A DNA stretch of 50,037 nt from an uncultured Prevotella sp. (GTDB lineage: Bacteria > Bacteroidota > Bacteroidia > Bacteroidales > Bacteroidaceae): positions 1 to 50,037 of the forward strand of contig CAKMOD010000005.1 in assembly GCA_927910885.1 (NCBI GenBank). Direction: 5' to 3'. The translations under genes and the position numbers were made by a program. This document shows, one piece after another, positions 25,766 through 35,339 of the stretch; the stretch's first letter is position 1; each line of letters opens with the position of its first letter. The notes beneath the pieces were generated by a model that saw only the letters and a program-made list of their open reading frames with translations, was not told where the DNA came from and made no database searches.

Positions 25766-26443
25766 TTATTCTTTCAAGAGGTCTGGGCGTAGGCGTTTAG
25801 TGCGTTCCATTGCTTGATCAAACTCCCATTGTCTAATCTTAGCCTCGTTTCCACTGAGTAGAATCTCTGGAACATCCCAACCATTATAGCTACGAGGGCG
25901 GGTGTAGATAGGTGCTGAGAGCATATCATCCATAAAACAGTCGGAGAGTGCACTCTGTTCATCACTAATAACACCTGGAACCAGTCGTACAACAGCATCA
26001 GCAATGATGGCTGCTGGTAGTTCGCCACCTGTTAAAACAAAGTCGCCAACAGAGATTTCACGTGTGATGAGATGGTCGCGTACGCGTTGGTCAACACCTT
26101 TATAATGTCCTGCAAGAATAATGAAGTTACCTCCCAATGAGAGGTCATTAGCAATCTTCTGATTGAATTGTTCGCCATCAGGAGATGTAAAGATGACTTC
26201 ATCGTACTCCCGCTCTTCCTTTAAAGCAGCGATACAACGGTCGATTGGCTCAATTTGCATGACCATACCAGCCTGTCCACCAAAAGGATAGTCATCGACA
26301 CGACGCCATTTATCCTTTGTGTAGTCACGAAGATTATGCAGACGAATCTCTGCCAATCCTTTCTTTTCTGCTCTGGCAAGGATACTTTCATGTACGAATC
26401 CTTCCAGCATCTCTGGTAATACGGTGATGATATCTATTCTCAT
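25766..26443 (-). CDS. trmD: tRNA (guanine-N1)-methyltransferase
   Basis: A 225-residue SPOUT-fold enzyme that methylates G37 next to the anticodon of tRNAs reading CNN codons, using S-adenosylmethionine, and so prevents frameshifting. Motifs are MRIDIITVLPEMLEGF at the N-terminus, YPFGGQAGMVMQIEPI (about 52-68), GHYKGVDQRV (about 115-125) and the knot loop GDFVLTGGELPAAIIADAVVRLVPGV (about 132-157), which binds the cofactor. The C-terminal domain includes PIYTRPRSYNGWDVPEILLSG. Length is slightly shorter than in E. coli (255). It is the promoter-proximal gene of a unit with DUF805. Confidence 0.96.
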   Translation of the reverse strand: MRIDIITVLPEMLEGFVHESILARAEKKGLAEIRLHNLRDYTKDKWRRVDDYPFGGQAGMVMQIEPIDRCIAALKEEREYDEVIFTSPDGEQFNQKIANDLSLGGNFIILAGHYKGVDQRVRDHLITREISVGDFVLTGGELPAAIIADAVVRLVPGVISDEQSALSDCFMDDMLSAPIYTRPRSYNGWDVPEILLSGNEAKIRQWEFDQAMERTKRLRPDLLKE

Positions 26444-26450
26444 ATAGGTA

Positions 26451-26508
26451 CAAAGTTAACTAATCTTTTGCTATTACGTTGATAGTTTAGGATTTTTTTG
26501 TAACTTTG
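26451..26508. promoter_or_regulatory. Divergent promoters of trmD and the DUF5020 gene
   Basis: Minus strand: TAACTTTG (reverse of 26451-26458), 8 bases from the trmD ATG at 26443. Plus strand: TTG at 26479-26481, a 19-base spacer and TAACTTTG at 26501-26508, 33 bases before the ATG at 26542. The plus-strand set is close to ideal. Confidence 0.65.
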
Positions 26509-26541
26509 CCGTAGATTCTAATATATAAACTAAGAACAGTT

Positions 26542-27288
26542 ATGAAGAGATTCTTTACCCTCGCTATTATGGTAGCAGCTTTTTGTTGTGCAAACGCACA
26601 AGATGTCCAGTTGCATTATGACTTAGGTCATAGTCTTTACAAGAACCTAAGTTCTCGTACGTCAGTAACAACAACAGTAGAAATGTTCAAACCTGACACA
26701 TGGGGTTCTACCTATATGTTTACTGATATTGATTACAAGAGTGATGGAGTAATGGGTGCTTATTGGGAGATTTCACGTGAGTTTAATCTTACGAAGAATA
26801 AGCAGTGGGCTGCGCATGTTGAGTATGACGGTGGTTTAGGTTCTGGTAAAACTATGGATAGCTATTATGGTAATCGTTATCAGCATGCTGTTCTCCTTGG
26901 TGGAGCATGGAACTGGGCTTCAAAAGACTTTTCAAAAACATTTAGTCTTCAGTTGATGTATAAGTATCAGTTTAAGAATGGTCACACTGGTGCACATCCT
27001 TTCAGTGGTTTTCAGCTGACAGAGGTGTGGGGTACAACCTTCGCTAAGGGTCTTTGTACATTCTCTGGATTCTGTGACCTTTGGTATGATCCAAATGTTA
27101 ATGGTAAAATGATTCTTCTCTCTGAGCCTCAGTTCTGGTTTAACCTCAATACGCTAAAGGGAATGAAAGATGTAAATCTCTCTTTGGGTACTGAGGTTGA
27201 GATTAGCAATAACTTCGTTTGGAATGACAAAGGTCAGAATAATCGTTTCTATGCTATCCCTACAGTGGCAGCTAAGTGGACATTCTAA
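26542..27288 (+). CDS. DUF5020 family outer membrane beta-barrel protein
   Basis: A 248-residue protein with a signal peptide (MKRFFTLAIMVAAFCCANAQ, cleaved after residue 20). Alternating-residue strands with aromatic girdles fill the rest (STYMFTDIDYKSDGVMGAYWEIS, then FSLQLMYKYQFKNG and GTTFAKGLCTFSGFCDLWYD), and the protein ends in an aromatic (KWTF), as outer-membrane barrels do. DUF5020 proteins are of unknown function but look distantly like the Tsx nucleoside channel. It stands alone between a divergent trmD and a convergent ligA, with a strong promoter and terminator. Confidence 0.8.
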   Translation: MKRFFTLAIMVAAFCCANAQDVQLHYDLGHSLYKNLSSRTSVTTTVEMFKPDTWGSTYMFTDIDYKSDGVMGAYWEISREFNLTKNKQWAAHVEYDGGLGSGKTMDSYYGNRYQHAVLLGGAWNWASKDFSKTFSLQLMYKYQFKNGHTGAHPFSGFQLTEVWGTTFAKGLCTFSGFCDLWYDPNVNGKMILLSEPQFWFNLNTLKGMKDVNLSLGTEVEISNNFVWNDKGQNNRFYAIPTVAAKWTF

Positions 27289-27322
27289 GCAGATAATATA
27301 GAACTTAATTATTCTAAGATAA

Positions 27323-27356
27323 GAAAAGGAGGCGATGTGTGTATCGTCTCCTTTTG
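27323..27356 (+). terminator. Terminator between the DUF5020 gene and ligA
   Basis: AAAAGGAGGCGAT pairs with ATCGTCTCCTTTT (one G-U) around GTGTGT, in the 93-base convergent gap. The A/T-rich outer stem can serve both genes. Confidence 0.75.
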
Positions 27357-27381
27357 CTATGTTTAGTAAAATCAGTTGTTG

Positions 27382-29402
27382 TTAGAATAGACTTCCTTCT
27401 GTTGGTTGTGAAGGTGTTTCTGGTGCTGTAACCTGTGCAAAGCGAGCTATGAATTCATCTTCAGAGATAATAGGAATGGAGAGTTCCTTTGCTTTCTGAT
27501 TCTTTCCAGAAGAGCTTTCTACATCATTATTAATAAGATAATTCGTTGATTTAGAAACAGAACCAGTTACCTTACCACCTTGACTTTCTATGTACGCTTT
27601 CAGTTCGTTACGATTCTTATAATGGTGAACATCACCTGTAACGACGAAGGTTAATCCCTGACAACTATCACCAGTTGGTGCTGATGAAGGTTGACTAACG
27701 TTAAGTTCGGCTAATAGATGTTGTAGCATTGATTGATTATCAGTATCTTTCATCCAACGTACAAAGCTTGCACTCTTCTCTGGTCCAATACCAGCAATGG
27801 TTGAGAAGATATCTTCTGCAGTACTTTCGGTTGCTGTTTTTATAAGCTCCTCCAATGGATATGCTGATAAAAGACGATTACAAACATCCTGTCCAACAAG
27901 GGGAATGTTTAAAGCAAAGAGCAGACGACGTGCTTCTACATTACGCGCTTTTTCAATAGCAGCCAATAACTTAGTGACACTCTTGTTTCCGAAACCTTCC
28001 ATTGTTCGCAGTTCATTAGCGTGGTCATTGAGATGGAAAAGGTCGGCATATTCACGAACCCATCCAAGGTTTATAAATTTCTGCACGGTTTGTTCAGAGA
28101 GTCCGTCAATGTTTACACCTTCTTTTGATACAAATCTACCGAACTTCTTCAGCTGTTTAGCTGGACAATGTGTATTGGTACAGTGTAGTGTGCGTGTTCC
28201 ACTAACCTCGCTTTCGCTAACTTCTGTAGCAGAATGGCATACTGGGCAAGTCTCAGGAATATGGAAAGTACCAACGCTTTCAATAACGTTAATAACCTTC
28301 GGAATAATTTTATTCGCTTTGATAACAGCTATCTTCGTTCCCTTATCACCAATCCCTAATCGTTCACATTCGGAGATATTACAAAGGGAAGCACGTTTAA
28401 CGGTTGTTCCTTCTAGTCTACAGGACGAAAAACAGCTACTGGCGAGATAGTTGAAGCAGCACATGACCATTCTATATAGTCTAATTCTGTCTCAGCACTC
28501 TCGTCTTGCCATTTAAAAGCATAGCCTGCACGTGTGGCGTGATGACCAGTGACAGAACCTGTTGCAGCGTAGGCTGTATCGTCGTATGAGATTACCAAGC
28601 CGTCAACAGGGTAGGGAAATGGTGATGAACTCACACCAGTAACTCTTTCTGTCCAATGATGAATGACCGCTTCTATATTGTCAACGGTAGGTTGTTCGAT
28701 AACCTCTCTATCTATAACCTTGAATCCTTGTTGTTCAAGCCACTCCATTCTTTTTCCCCAAGAAGTTATTTCTTCCTCTGTATAAACGAGTGTAAAAGGA
28801 ATCCAACGCAAGTGGCGGGCTTTTACTTCATTGATGTCTTTCAGTGTGAGTGAGCCTGATGCGAGGTTGCGAGGGTTGGCATATTCTTCCTCTGCTTCCA
28901 TGTTAAACTGCTCAAAGTCAGGATAACTGATGACAGCTTCACCACGGATAACAAGATGTCCCTTATAGGGAATGGTTTGTAAGATACCATCAATAGCCGT
29001 AGAAAGATGAGTAATATTGGTGCCAATATGACCATTTCCACGTGTGACAACCTTTGTCAGTTTACCATTGTCGTATGTAACAACAAGTGTCAATCCATCC
29101 AATTTCCATGAGAGCCATATAGGTCTATTCTCTGCCCATTTAGCAAGGTCTTCTACCTTCTTAGTTTTTGCCAAGGATAGTGCAGGGAACTCATGTTCTT
29201 CTTTTTTACCCGCAACATTATCGGCAGATACATTTTGTGTTGGAGAATCGGGGAGTATAATACCTGTTTCTTCTTCTAACTTTTTTAGCTTATCAAAGGC
29301 TGCATCCCATTCATAGTCTGTCATAAGTTCGTCACGACCATTGTAATAAGCTTCGGATGCAGCATTAAGTTGATTAACAAGTGATTGTATTTCTGTGTTC
29401 AT
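27382..29402 (-). pseudogene. ligA: NAD-dependent DNA ligase, frameshifted (likely sequence error)
   Basis: Two frames (29402-28413 and 28470-27382) join to one LigA of about 673 residues, the family length. The N-terminal part has domain Ia, the adenylation motif KLDG (in LSWKLDGLTLVV, nucleotidyl Lys), GEAVISYPDFEQFN and the FRPVD segment, after which it ends. Inserting one base near 28416-28417 continues as LEGTTVKRASLCNI, OB fold. The Cys4 zinc finger (CPVC...CTNTHCP), helix-hairpin-helix repeats and a C-terminal BRCT domain (FVVTGDVHHYKNRNELKAYI) follow. LigA seals Okazaki fragments and is normally essential, so an inactive copy is implausible and a missing base in the assembly is the best explanation. 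It is downstream of the Nudix gene by 79 bases. Confidence 0.9.
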
Positions 29403-29481
29403 TGTTTTGTTTGATGATTGACGATGACAAATCGTATTAAATGATTAAAAGTAGAAATAGGCAAAGACAAACTTCTTATTA

Positions 29482-29877
29482 TTATTTCCAAAGCTGTTTG
29501 ATAAGTGCAGCGTCAGCTTCAGTCCAGTTGAGTTTTGAGAACTCTTTAGGCGTTAGCCAGCAAGAGTCAAGATGTGCAAGCAACTTAAAGTTATTGTCAT
29601 GCGCCATACAGTCATAGGCAGTAAGGCTGATTGAAAAGTCTGAATAGTCATATTCAACGCTTCCAAGTTTTGCTCCGACATAGATACTCCAATCCATCTC
29701 TTCAAGCAGTTCACGACGCAAAGCCTCGTGATCACTTTCTCCCTCATTGACTTTGCCACCTGGAAACTCCCAGTGTTCAGCAATATAATTAGGACCTTTA
29801 CGCAATCGCTGTGTACATAGAATCTTATCACCGTCATGAATAACGGCGCAGACAACGTTGAGATGTTTCTTTTCCAT
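29482..29877 (-). CDS. Nudix hydrolase, MutT-like (CTP/8-oxo-dGTP type)
   Basis: A 131-residue protein. The Nudix box spans about residues 41-63: GKVNEGESDHEALRRELLEE, carrying the REx2EE catalytic core; the residue after EE is Met-Asp instead of the usual x-Gly, a small departure. The N-terminus (VVCAVIHDGDKILCTQRLRKGPN) and WEFPGGK are those of MutT/NUDT1-type nucleotide sanitisers, which remove oxidised dGTP or other (d)NTPs. The C-terminal LLAHLDSCWLTPKEF stretch fits MutT-like proteins of about 130 residues. It lies upstream of ligA and could be co-transcribed, a pairing of nucleotide-pool and DNA-repair functions. Confidence 0.85.
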   Translation of the reverse strand: MEKKHLNVVCAVIHDGDKILCTQRLRKGPNYIAEHWEFPGGKVNEGESDHEALRRELLEEMDWSIYVGAKLGSVEYDYSDFSISLTAYDCMAHDNNFKLLAHLDSCWLTPKEFSKLNWTEADAALIKQLWK

Positions 29878-29929
29878 AATTTTATCTATTGTTCGGTTAT
29901 TTTCGACCTCTTACTTCTTGCTTTATTTG

Positions 29930-29937
29930 CAAATATA
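29930..29937 (-). promoter_or_regulatory. -7 box of the Nudix-ligA unit
   Basis: The reverse strand reads TATATTTG, fitting TAnnTTTG, 53 bases before the ATG at 29877. No -33 at standard spacing. Confidence 0.45.
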
Positions 29938-30011
29938 CTACAATTTGCCAAATAAGTCTATCTTTCTTAGAATTAATTTCAATTCTTTATAGGCAACTCA
30001 TATCTTTTGCG

Positions 30012-30019
30012 TATCTTTG
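30012..30019 (+). promoter_or_regulatory. -7 box of nhaD
   Basis: TATCTTTG, 35 bases before the ATG at 30054. The upstream box is not clear. Confidence 0.55.
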
Positions 30020-30053
30020 TACGCTAATAAAATATTAGAAATTATAATCATTT

Positions 30054-31439
30054 ATGTCTACACTAACAATTGCCATTATTGTAGTCTTCGTGCTGGGCTA
30101 TGCGCTCATTGCAATGGAGAGCCTTACTAAGGTTAACAAGGCAGCAGTTGCCTTATTGATGTTTGTTTTCTGCTGGACACTTTACATGTTTGATCCAGCA
30201 CCGTTTGTACAGCTGATGCATCCAGACTTTACGGGAACAGGTGATAAGGTTGTGTCGTTTGTAAATACTTTGATAACGGAGCATTTAGGCGATACAGCTA
30301 CCACACTCTTTTTCCTTATGGGAGCTATGACGATTGTGGAAATCGTCGATCAGAACGGTGGTTTCAACTGGGTAAAGAATGTAATGCAGTCTAAGACAAA
30401 GCGTAGTCTATTGTGGAAGATTGCCTTTATGACTTTCTTCCTTTCTGCTATCCTTGATAACCTAACGACAAGTATTGTGATGGTTATGATTTTGCGTAAG
30501 CTTGTACAGGATAAGCACGACCGAATGATTTATGCTTCGTTAGTTATTATTGCTGCTAATTCAGGTGGAGCTTTCTCTCCAATTGGTGACGTAACTACGA
30601 TTATGTTGTGGAATGCAGGTATGATAACTGCAGGTGGTGTACTCAGTGAGATATTTATTCCTTCATTAGTTTCAATGTTGATACCAGCATTCTTGCTTCA
30701 GATGCTTTTGAAAGGTAATATCCAGTATGATGATATGTCAAGTGATATGTCGGGTGATCGCGAAGTCTTGGAGTTTAATGGGTTCCAGCGTAAGATTGTC
30801 TTTGCTATTGGTGTAGGTGGTCTTTGCTCTGTTCCTTTGTTCCACTTCTTTACTGATTTACCTCCTTTTGCTGGTATTTTGCTGGTATTGGGTATTTTAT
30901 GGACTGTGACAGAGGTATTCTATCGTAATCTTCATAAGAAAAGAGGTGATGAGATTCAATTCTCAAAGCGTGTAAGTAGTTTGCTGAGTCGTATCGATAT
31001 GTCTACTATCCTTTTCTTCCTTGGTATTTTGATGGCTGTGGCTTGTTTGGAGGAAGTAGGTGTGTTGAAGGAGTTAGGTAGTGGTCTGAACACAACCTTC
31101 AATGGCAATCATTATGCTGTGACCGGTATTATCGGTGTACTTTCAGCTATTGTTGACAACGTTCCACTCGTAGCTGGTAGTATGGGTATGTATCCTATCG
31201 GGATAGAGCCAGATATGGCAGTGGATGGTATCTTCTGGCAGTTGCTTGCTTATTGTGCTGGTGTCGGCGGTTCAATGCTCATCGTTGGTTCTGCAGCAGG
31301 TGTTGTTGTTATGGGTCTTGAGAAGATTACCTTTGGCTGGTATATGAAGCGTATTACGTGGATTGCTTTCTTAGGTTATATTGCTGGTATCCTTTCATAC
31401 TGGATTATGCGTACATATATTTTTACCACTCCGCTTTAA
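30054..31439 (+). CDS. nhaD: Sodium:proton antiporter, NhaD type
   Basis: A 461-residue integral membrane protein with about 12 hydrophobic segments. NhaD/ion-transporter superfamily patterns are SAILDNLTTSIVMVMIL (about 133-149) and ANSGGAFSPIGDVTTIMLWNAG (about 170-191), repeated in inverted-topology form by AIVDNVPLVAGSMGMYPIG and YCAGVGGSMLIVGSAAGVVVMG in the C-terminal half (about 363-420). It exchanges sodium (or lithium) for protons across the inner membrane, for salt and pH balance. The gene is monocistronic with its own promoter; a terminator and a CTGTCA element follow. Arsenite permease-like or citrate transporters share this fold, but the helix pattern and the N-terminus favour NhaD. 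Confidence 0.9.
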   Translation: MSTLTIAIIVVFVLGYALIAMESLTKVNKAAVALLMFVFCWTLYMFDPAPFVQLMHPDFTGTGDKVVSFVNTLITEHLGDTATTLFFLMGAMTIVEIVDQNGGFNWVKNVMQSKTKRSLLWKIAFMTFFLSAILDNLTTSIVMVMILRKLVQDKHDRMIYASLVIIAANSGGAFSPIGDVTTIMLWNAGMITAGGVLSEIFIPSLVSMLIPAFLLQMLLKGNIQYDDMSSDMSGDREVLEFNGFQRKIVFAIGVGGLCSVPLFHFFTDLPPFAGILLVLGILWTVTEVFYRNLHKKRGDEIQFSKRVSSLLSRIDMSTILFFLGILMAVACLEEVGVLKELGSGLNTTFNGNHYAVTGIIGVLSAIVDNVPLVAGSMGMYPIGIEPDMAVDGIFWQLLAYCAGVGGSMLIVGSAAGVVVMGLEKITFGWYMKRITWIAFLGYIAGILSYWIMRTYIFTTPL

Positions 31440-31472
31440 TCACTAACTCTTAAAATACTATATTTTAGTAGC

Positions 31473-31526
31473 ATAAGCCTCATCTGTCCAATCTGAATTT
31501 AATCATGTGGATAGGTGAGGGCTTAT
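31473..31526 (+). terminator. Terminator of nhaD
   Basis: ATAAGCCTCATCTGTCCA (31473-31490) pairs with TGGATAGGTGAGGGCTTAT (31508-31526) with a few mismatches and a 17-base loop, 33 bases after the nhaD stop. Confidence 0.55.
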
Positions 31527-31610
31527 TCTATTCTTTAGGAAATGAAAGGTAAAGTAAGAAGTAGAATCTTTTCCATCTTACGAAAATGCAACAAAGTAGT
31601 TTTATTTTTG

Positions 31611-31699
31611 TTTTGCTGTCACTTTTAACACTTTGTTTAAATGTGTTGTAAATCAGTAGGTTGTATGGTTAAATTAGATGATAGGAATGACAGGAAAAC
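31611..31699 (-). repeat. Dispersed CTGTCA element, copy 3
   Basis: The reverse complement begins GTTTTCCTGTCATTCCTATCA and ends AGTGTTAAAAGTGACAGCAA. It lies in the convergent gap between nhaD and the BtuG-like gene. It is related to the copies at 9153, 24876 and 43385. Confidence 0.75.
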
Positions 31700-31900
31700 T
31701 TATTTTGTAGAAATTGCTTTGTTATAAGAAAGCAGAGAAACGGAATGAAAGAGGATAGAATATTACAAATACAGAATTGTTTTTGGTGAATAGTGTTAAG
31801 GGTTATCTTTTACATTGAAAGCATGCCTTATCATTATGCTTATTTCTCTATATGAAAGGAAATCTATCATTAAGCTTTCTTCCCTTTTTTATCATTGTGT

Positions 31901-31966
31901 GGAGGCTCAGCACATATTGTGTGGAGGCTTAACACCAATTGTGCGCAGGCTTAACACCAATTATTA
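31901..31966. repeat. Three tandem 22-bp palindromic units, second locus
   Basis: Three consecutive 22-base units (31901-31922, 31923-31944, 31945-31966), GGAGGCTCAGCACATATTGTG-like, preceded by a partial one ending CATTGTGT. Period and core match the units at 5699-5764. The third unit has lost its right half. Confidence 0.75.
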
Positions 31967-32045
31967 GGATGGTTTATAGCTTTGAAATCAATCTGTTATT
32001 TGTAAGGTGGGAAGAGCTATTACCGTGTTTTACTACGATAAAATT

Positions 32046-32077
32046 ATAGGAGATGCACAAGTCATGCACCTCCTATT
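32046..32077. terminator. Hairpin in the convergent gap
   Basis: ATAGGAG-a-TGCA pairs with TGCA-c-CTCCTAT around CAAGTCA (one mismatch), followed by TTTAT. It lies downstream of the repeat block and may close a plus-strand transcript, or serve the BtuG-like gene from its far side. Confidence 0.5.
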
Positions 32078-32096
32078 TATCGTTTATAGCGAGTTT

Positions 32097-32187
32097 TATA
32101 CAGCCTTGACCTTATAGTGTCTGTATTTTGTATAAAACTTTATGATGAGTTTGACGCTTTACTTAAGTCATAAAGTCAGGCTGTATA
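32097..32187 (-). terminator. Inverted repeat downstream of the BtuG-like gene
   Basis: TATACAGCC (32097-32105) and GGCTGTATA (32179-32187) enclose an inner pair ACTTTATGA / TCATAAAGT near 32138 and 32168-32176. It begins only 8 bases past the stop at 32195 and probably ends the B12 uptake operon. Confidence 0.5.
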
Positions 32188-32194
32188 GTTTATC

Positions 32195-33243
32195 TTAGTT
32201 GGCAAAGCGAACGTTCTGTGCGCTATATCCAACTACAATTTTACCCTGAATGAGTTTGCCCTCTGGAGAGTAATAGAATACTTCACTTGGCGCTGTATAG
32301 CTTGGGGTATCTATAACATAGATGTTACCATAACGGTCAACATTAACCTGTGAAGGATTCTTGAGGCCTGTCATATCAAGGTCGGTTTCCTTTCCAGTTG
32401 CGAGATCATAGATAAAGAAACGCTTGTTCGTATCATAGTAGGTAGCATATAGGCATACGAGTGCGTTCTTTTTAGCACTGTATGCAATTGAACTTGCCTT
32501 GAAGAGTTTTTTTACCTCATCATTTTTAGCATTAATCTTCTGTACAAGTGCATCGTCGTTTTTGAACATTGACACAAAGTAAACATCATTACCAACAGTA
32601 ATATTTTGGTTATAAGGATTTTTTCCTACGGTAAGTGTCTTTGTCTTTTTGAATGAGTTACAGTCAACGATAGCTACTGTATTACCATTACCATAACCTG
32701 AGATGTTTACATAGAGTTTACCATTAGCAACGGAAAGTGCCTCTGGGTGATCGCCAACTTCTACAGAGTCAACCAACGGCTGCACTGAGTTGTTAGGATT
32801 CATCTTATATACCTTACCATTGTAAGCTGAGAAGTAAACATAATTACCATCTGATGTCAAATAGCGTGGGCTGGCATTGTGCAACTTAATGGTTTGTTCT
32901 TTCTTACCCATTCTATTCAAAACTTCAACCTTTGAAGAGGTTGTACAAGTACGACAAGCTTAGTTCCAAAGACAATTAAGTCCTGTGCATCACCGATTCC
33001 GATACCGTTCTGAGTCATGTAAGCATTGCTGTAGATGTATGGTGCAGTTGGACGTGACTCGCTGTTATAGTCGAGAATACCCACAGTACCATCATTTGCA
33101 TTCCAGTTACCAGCACAAGCAACATATACATCTGTACTTGATACTGCTGGCTGTTTGTAAGTAAAATCATTGTCATCACTACAAGCTGTGAATGTAAGCG
33201 CTGACATCAGAATGACACCAAGCGCAAGAAGATTCTTTTTCAT
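32195..33243 (-). pseudogene. BtuG-like surface beta-propeller lipoprotein, frameshifted
   Basis: Two frames (33243-32917 and 32920-32195) join to a protein of about 349 residues. The N-terminus has a lipobox (ALTFTAC) followed by SDDND, the acidic pattern of Bacteroidota surface-exported lipoproteins. The rest consists of YVTN-like propeller blades with the repeating pattern DGNYVYFSAYNGKVYK, NGKLYVNISGYGNGNTVAIVD and YGNIYVIDTP. The frame breaks at KLVVLVQPLQ; one base inserted in the CCTC stretch (about 32940) gives SSKVEVLNRMGKKEQTIK. It lies 75 bases downstream of a BtuB-like receptor under a cobalamin riboswitch, so a BtuG role (grasping B12 at the cell surface) is strongly suggested. 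The deletion is probably a sequence error. Confidence 0.75.
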
Positions 33244-33318
33244 TTTCTTATTGTTTTGTTTATAATTTGTTGTTATCTCTTTTATTTATCTTTGCTTTTT
33301 ACAATATTCTCTTTTTCC

Positions 33319-35298
33319 TCAAAGTTTCCAACTTACTGTGAGTCGCCAGTTTGTTCCTGGCATAGGATAAAAGCGTACAACCTCATAGTTTTTATTACCA
33401 AGGTTGCGTAAGTCAAACTGTAGATGCAGTTCCTGTTTGAGGAAGTTTATATCCTTTGAAATCGTGATACTATGGTCAGTAAAGGCTGCCATACGGTTAT
33501 TAGGAATATTATATCCCAATGAATAACGTTCACCCATTAACAGTAGATTATAGCTTAAGTCCAGCCACGGGGTATGTAGCAGCGAACTGATTGAACCCGA
33601 ATGGCGTGGAGTATAAGCTATCTGGTGTCCATAGTAAATATCGGTTGGATTAGTTTTATCGGTTGCGTTGAGCATACTATAGCTTCCAGTCACACTGAGT
33701 GACCAATCATTGCTCCATCGTTTCTCTGCATTAGCGGAGATATCAAGTCCAACTTGTCGCACTTTACCCGCATTCATCATTTGCCAATAGAACATCTTTG
33801 GCACTGCAATAATCTTATCGGTGACATTCCCTAAGTATCCATCTGCCGTCAATGAGAGCTGAAATGTACGGTTAAAGGTATGTGAATAGGTTGCCCCGAG
33901 ATTCCACTGGCGTGACTTCTCAGGATTTAAGCGACGATTTCCAATACCAGTATAATAAAGTTCATTAAGTGTTGGCGTACGGAAGATGTCCTTATATCCA
34001 AAGCGGAAACGGAGGTCTTGTAAGGCTCTCCATTGTAGGCTGAAGGCTGGGGAGAGACGATGGAAACCATCAGATGCATTGCCAAGTTTTACCTGCTCTG
34101 TGATATTTGTTGCAAGGAGTGATGCATTGAAAGTGAACTGGCCTATACGATAGTTTGCTGCCAATGCTGTCCATAGGGAGTTACGTGTAGGGTTTGCAGC
34201 CTGTGAAAGCGACATTGATAGATGATTATGCGCATAGTCTTGTGCCAAAGAGAGGTGAAGCCCTTGTAAAGGCTCACTCCATAAAGTTGCTGTCAGATAT
34301 GCCTCCTGCTGTCTGTAGATATCTTCTTTATAACCACTGGCAGGTACATCTGAATAGCGTGACCATGAATAATTCCACTTAGCTGCTGCTTTCAACTTGA
34401 TACGCTGACTGAATTGGTTCTCATAGAAAAGCTGTGTGAAGACATTCTTGTCAACTAATCGCTCAGCAGAGTAGGTGTTATCGTAGATGACTGCACCCGG
34501 TAAGCCTCGATGAGAGGTGAAACCGTATGTCTTCCACTTCAGTATTTGCTTGTCACTGAACTGATAATCAAGGTTAATTTCTCCTCTCCAAGTTTCAATG
34601 TCACTATTGTTACGTCGCTCATTGATGGTCTTGATACCATTTTTCAACTTGAATGCATAAACACCATCAGCCCTTTCATAGCTTCCGTATGCCCCAATGT
34701 CAAGCCGTGAGAACTGCTGGTGGAAGAGTAGGGAAGGTGAGAAAAGACCGTAACTACCTGTACGGATGGTTGTGGAAAGTTCTGTCTTCTTTCTTGTTGA
34801 TTCGCTATTACGGTCTGTATAGCTTTGCAGTGTATTAATATTAATCATTCCTGCAGAAGCGTATGACTTTGCACTCTGATAAATATTATCGTCTTGACCA
34901 ATCTGAAGACTGATGAGTGAAATGTTATCGAGTGTAAAGCGAGATAGGTCTACTTGTCCGCTTTGACAGTCACCCACCTGTACACCATCATAGATAACCC
35001 CCGTATGAGCAGCACCAAGACCACGGATGTTGACCGTCTTCATACCGCCCACACCGCCATAGTCTTTCACTTGTACACCTGCAAAACGTTTTAAGGCGTC
35101 GCCCATATCGTGGATGCCAAGTCGTTCCATATCTGCATGTGAAAGAGTTTGTACTGGCGAACTTGCCAATACATTTCCAGAAATGCGGAAGCCATTGACC
35201 ACAACTTCCTTAATGGTTTGCGTTGTGTCAGTATCAAGGCTCTGTGCAGTTGTACCGAGCGGGCACAATAATAGCAAGAAAGAAGCCAATTGCCTCAT
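33319..35298 (-). CDS. btuB: BtuB-like TonB-dependent vitamin B12 receptor
   Basis: A 659-residue outer-membrane receptor. The signal peptide is residues 1-18 (MRQLASFLLLLCPLGTTAQ). A TonB box-like VVVNGF segment (about 33-38), a plug (LGIHDMGDALKRFAGVQVKDYGG, NIRGLGAAHTGVIYDGVQVG) and a barrel ending in SWKL follow. Size is that of a short BtuB/FepA-type receptor, not of SusC. The assignment to cobalamin rests on the riboswitch directly upstream (35340-35524) and on the BtuG-like lipoprotein downstream, not on residues in the barrel. It imports corrinoids with TonB energy. The two genes are 75 bases apart and are likely one operon. Confidence 0.85.
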   Translation of the reverse strand: MRQLASFLLLLCPLGTTAQSLDTDTTQTIKEVVVNGFRISGNVLASSPVQTLSHADMERLGIHDMGDALKRFAGVQVKDYGGVGGMKTVNIRGLGAAHTGVIYDGVQVGDCQSGQVDLSRFTLDNISLISLQIGQDDNIYQSAKSYASAGMININTLQSYTDRNSESTRKKTELSTTIRTGSYGLFSPSLLFHQQFSRLDIGAYGSYERADGVYAFKLKNGIKTINERRNNSDIETWRGEINLDYQFSDKQILKWKTYGFTSHRGLPGAVIYDNTYSAERLVDKNVFTQLFYENQFSQRIKLKAAAKWNYSWSRYSDVPASGYKEDIYRQQEAYLTATLWSEPLQGLHLSLAQDYAHNHLSMSLSQAANPTRNSLWTALAANYRIGQFTFNASLLATNITEQVKLGNASDGFHRLSPAFSLQWRALQDLRFRFGYKDIFRTPTLNELYYTGIGNRRLNPEKSRQWNLGATYSHTFNRTFQLSLTADGYLGNVTDKIIAVPKMFYWQMMNAGKVRQVGLDISANAEKRWSNDWSLSVTGSYSMLNATDKTNPTDIYYGHQIAYTPRHSGSISSLLHTPWLDLSYNLLLMGERYSLGYNIPNNRMAAFTDHSITISKDINFLKQELHLQFDLRNLGNKNYEVVRFYPMPGTNWRLTVSWKL

Positions 35299-35339
35299 AT
35301 CTCATTCTGTAATCAAAGGGTTCTATGCAGGGCCCTTCC

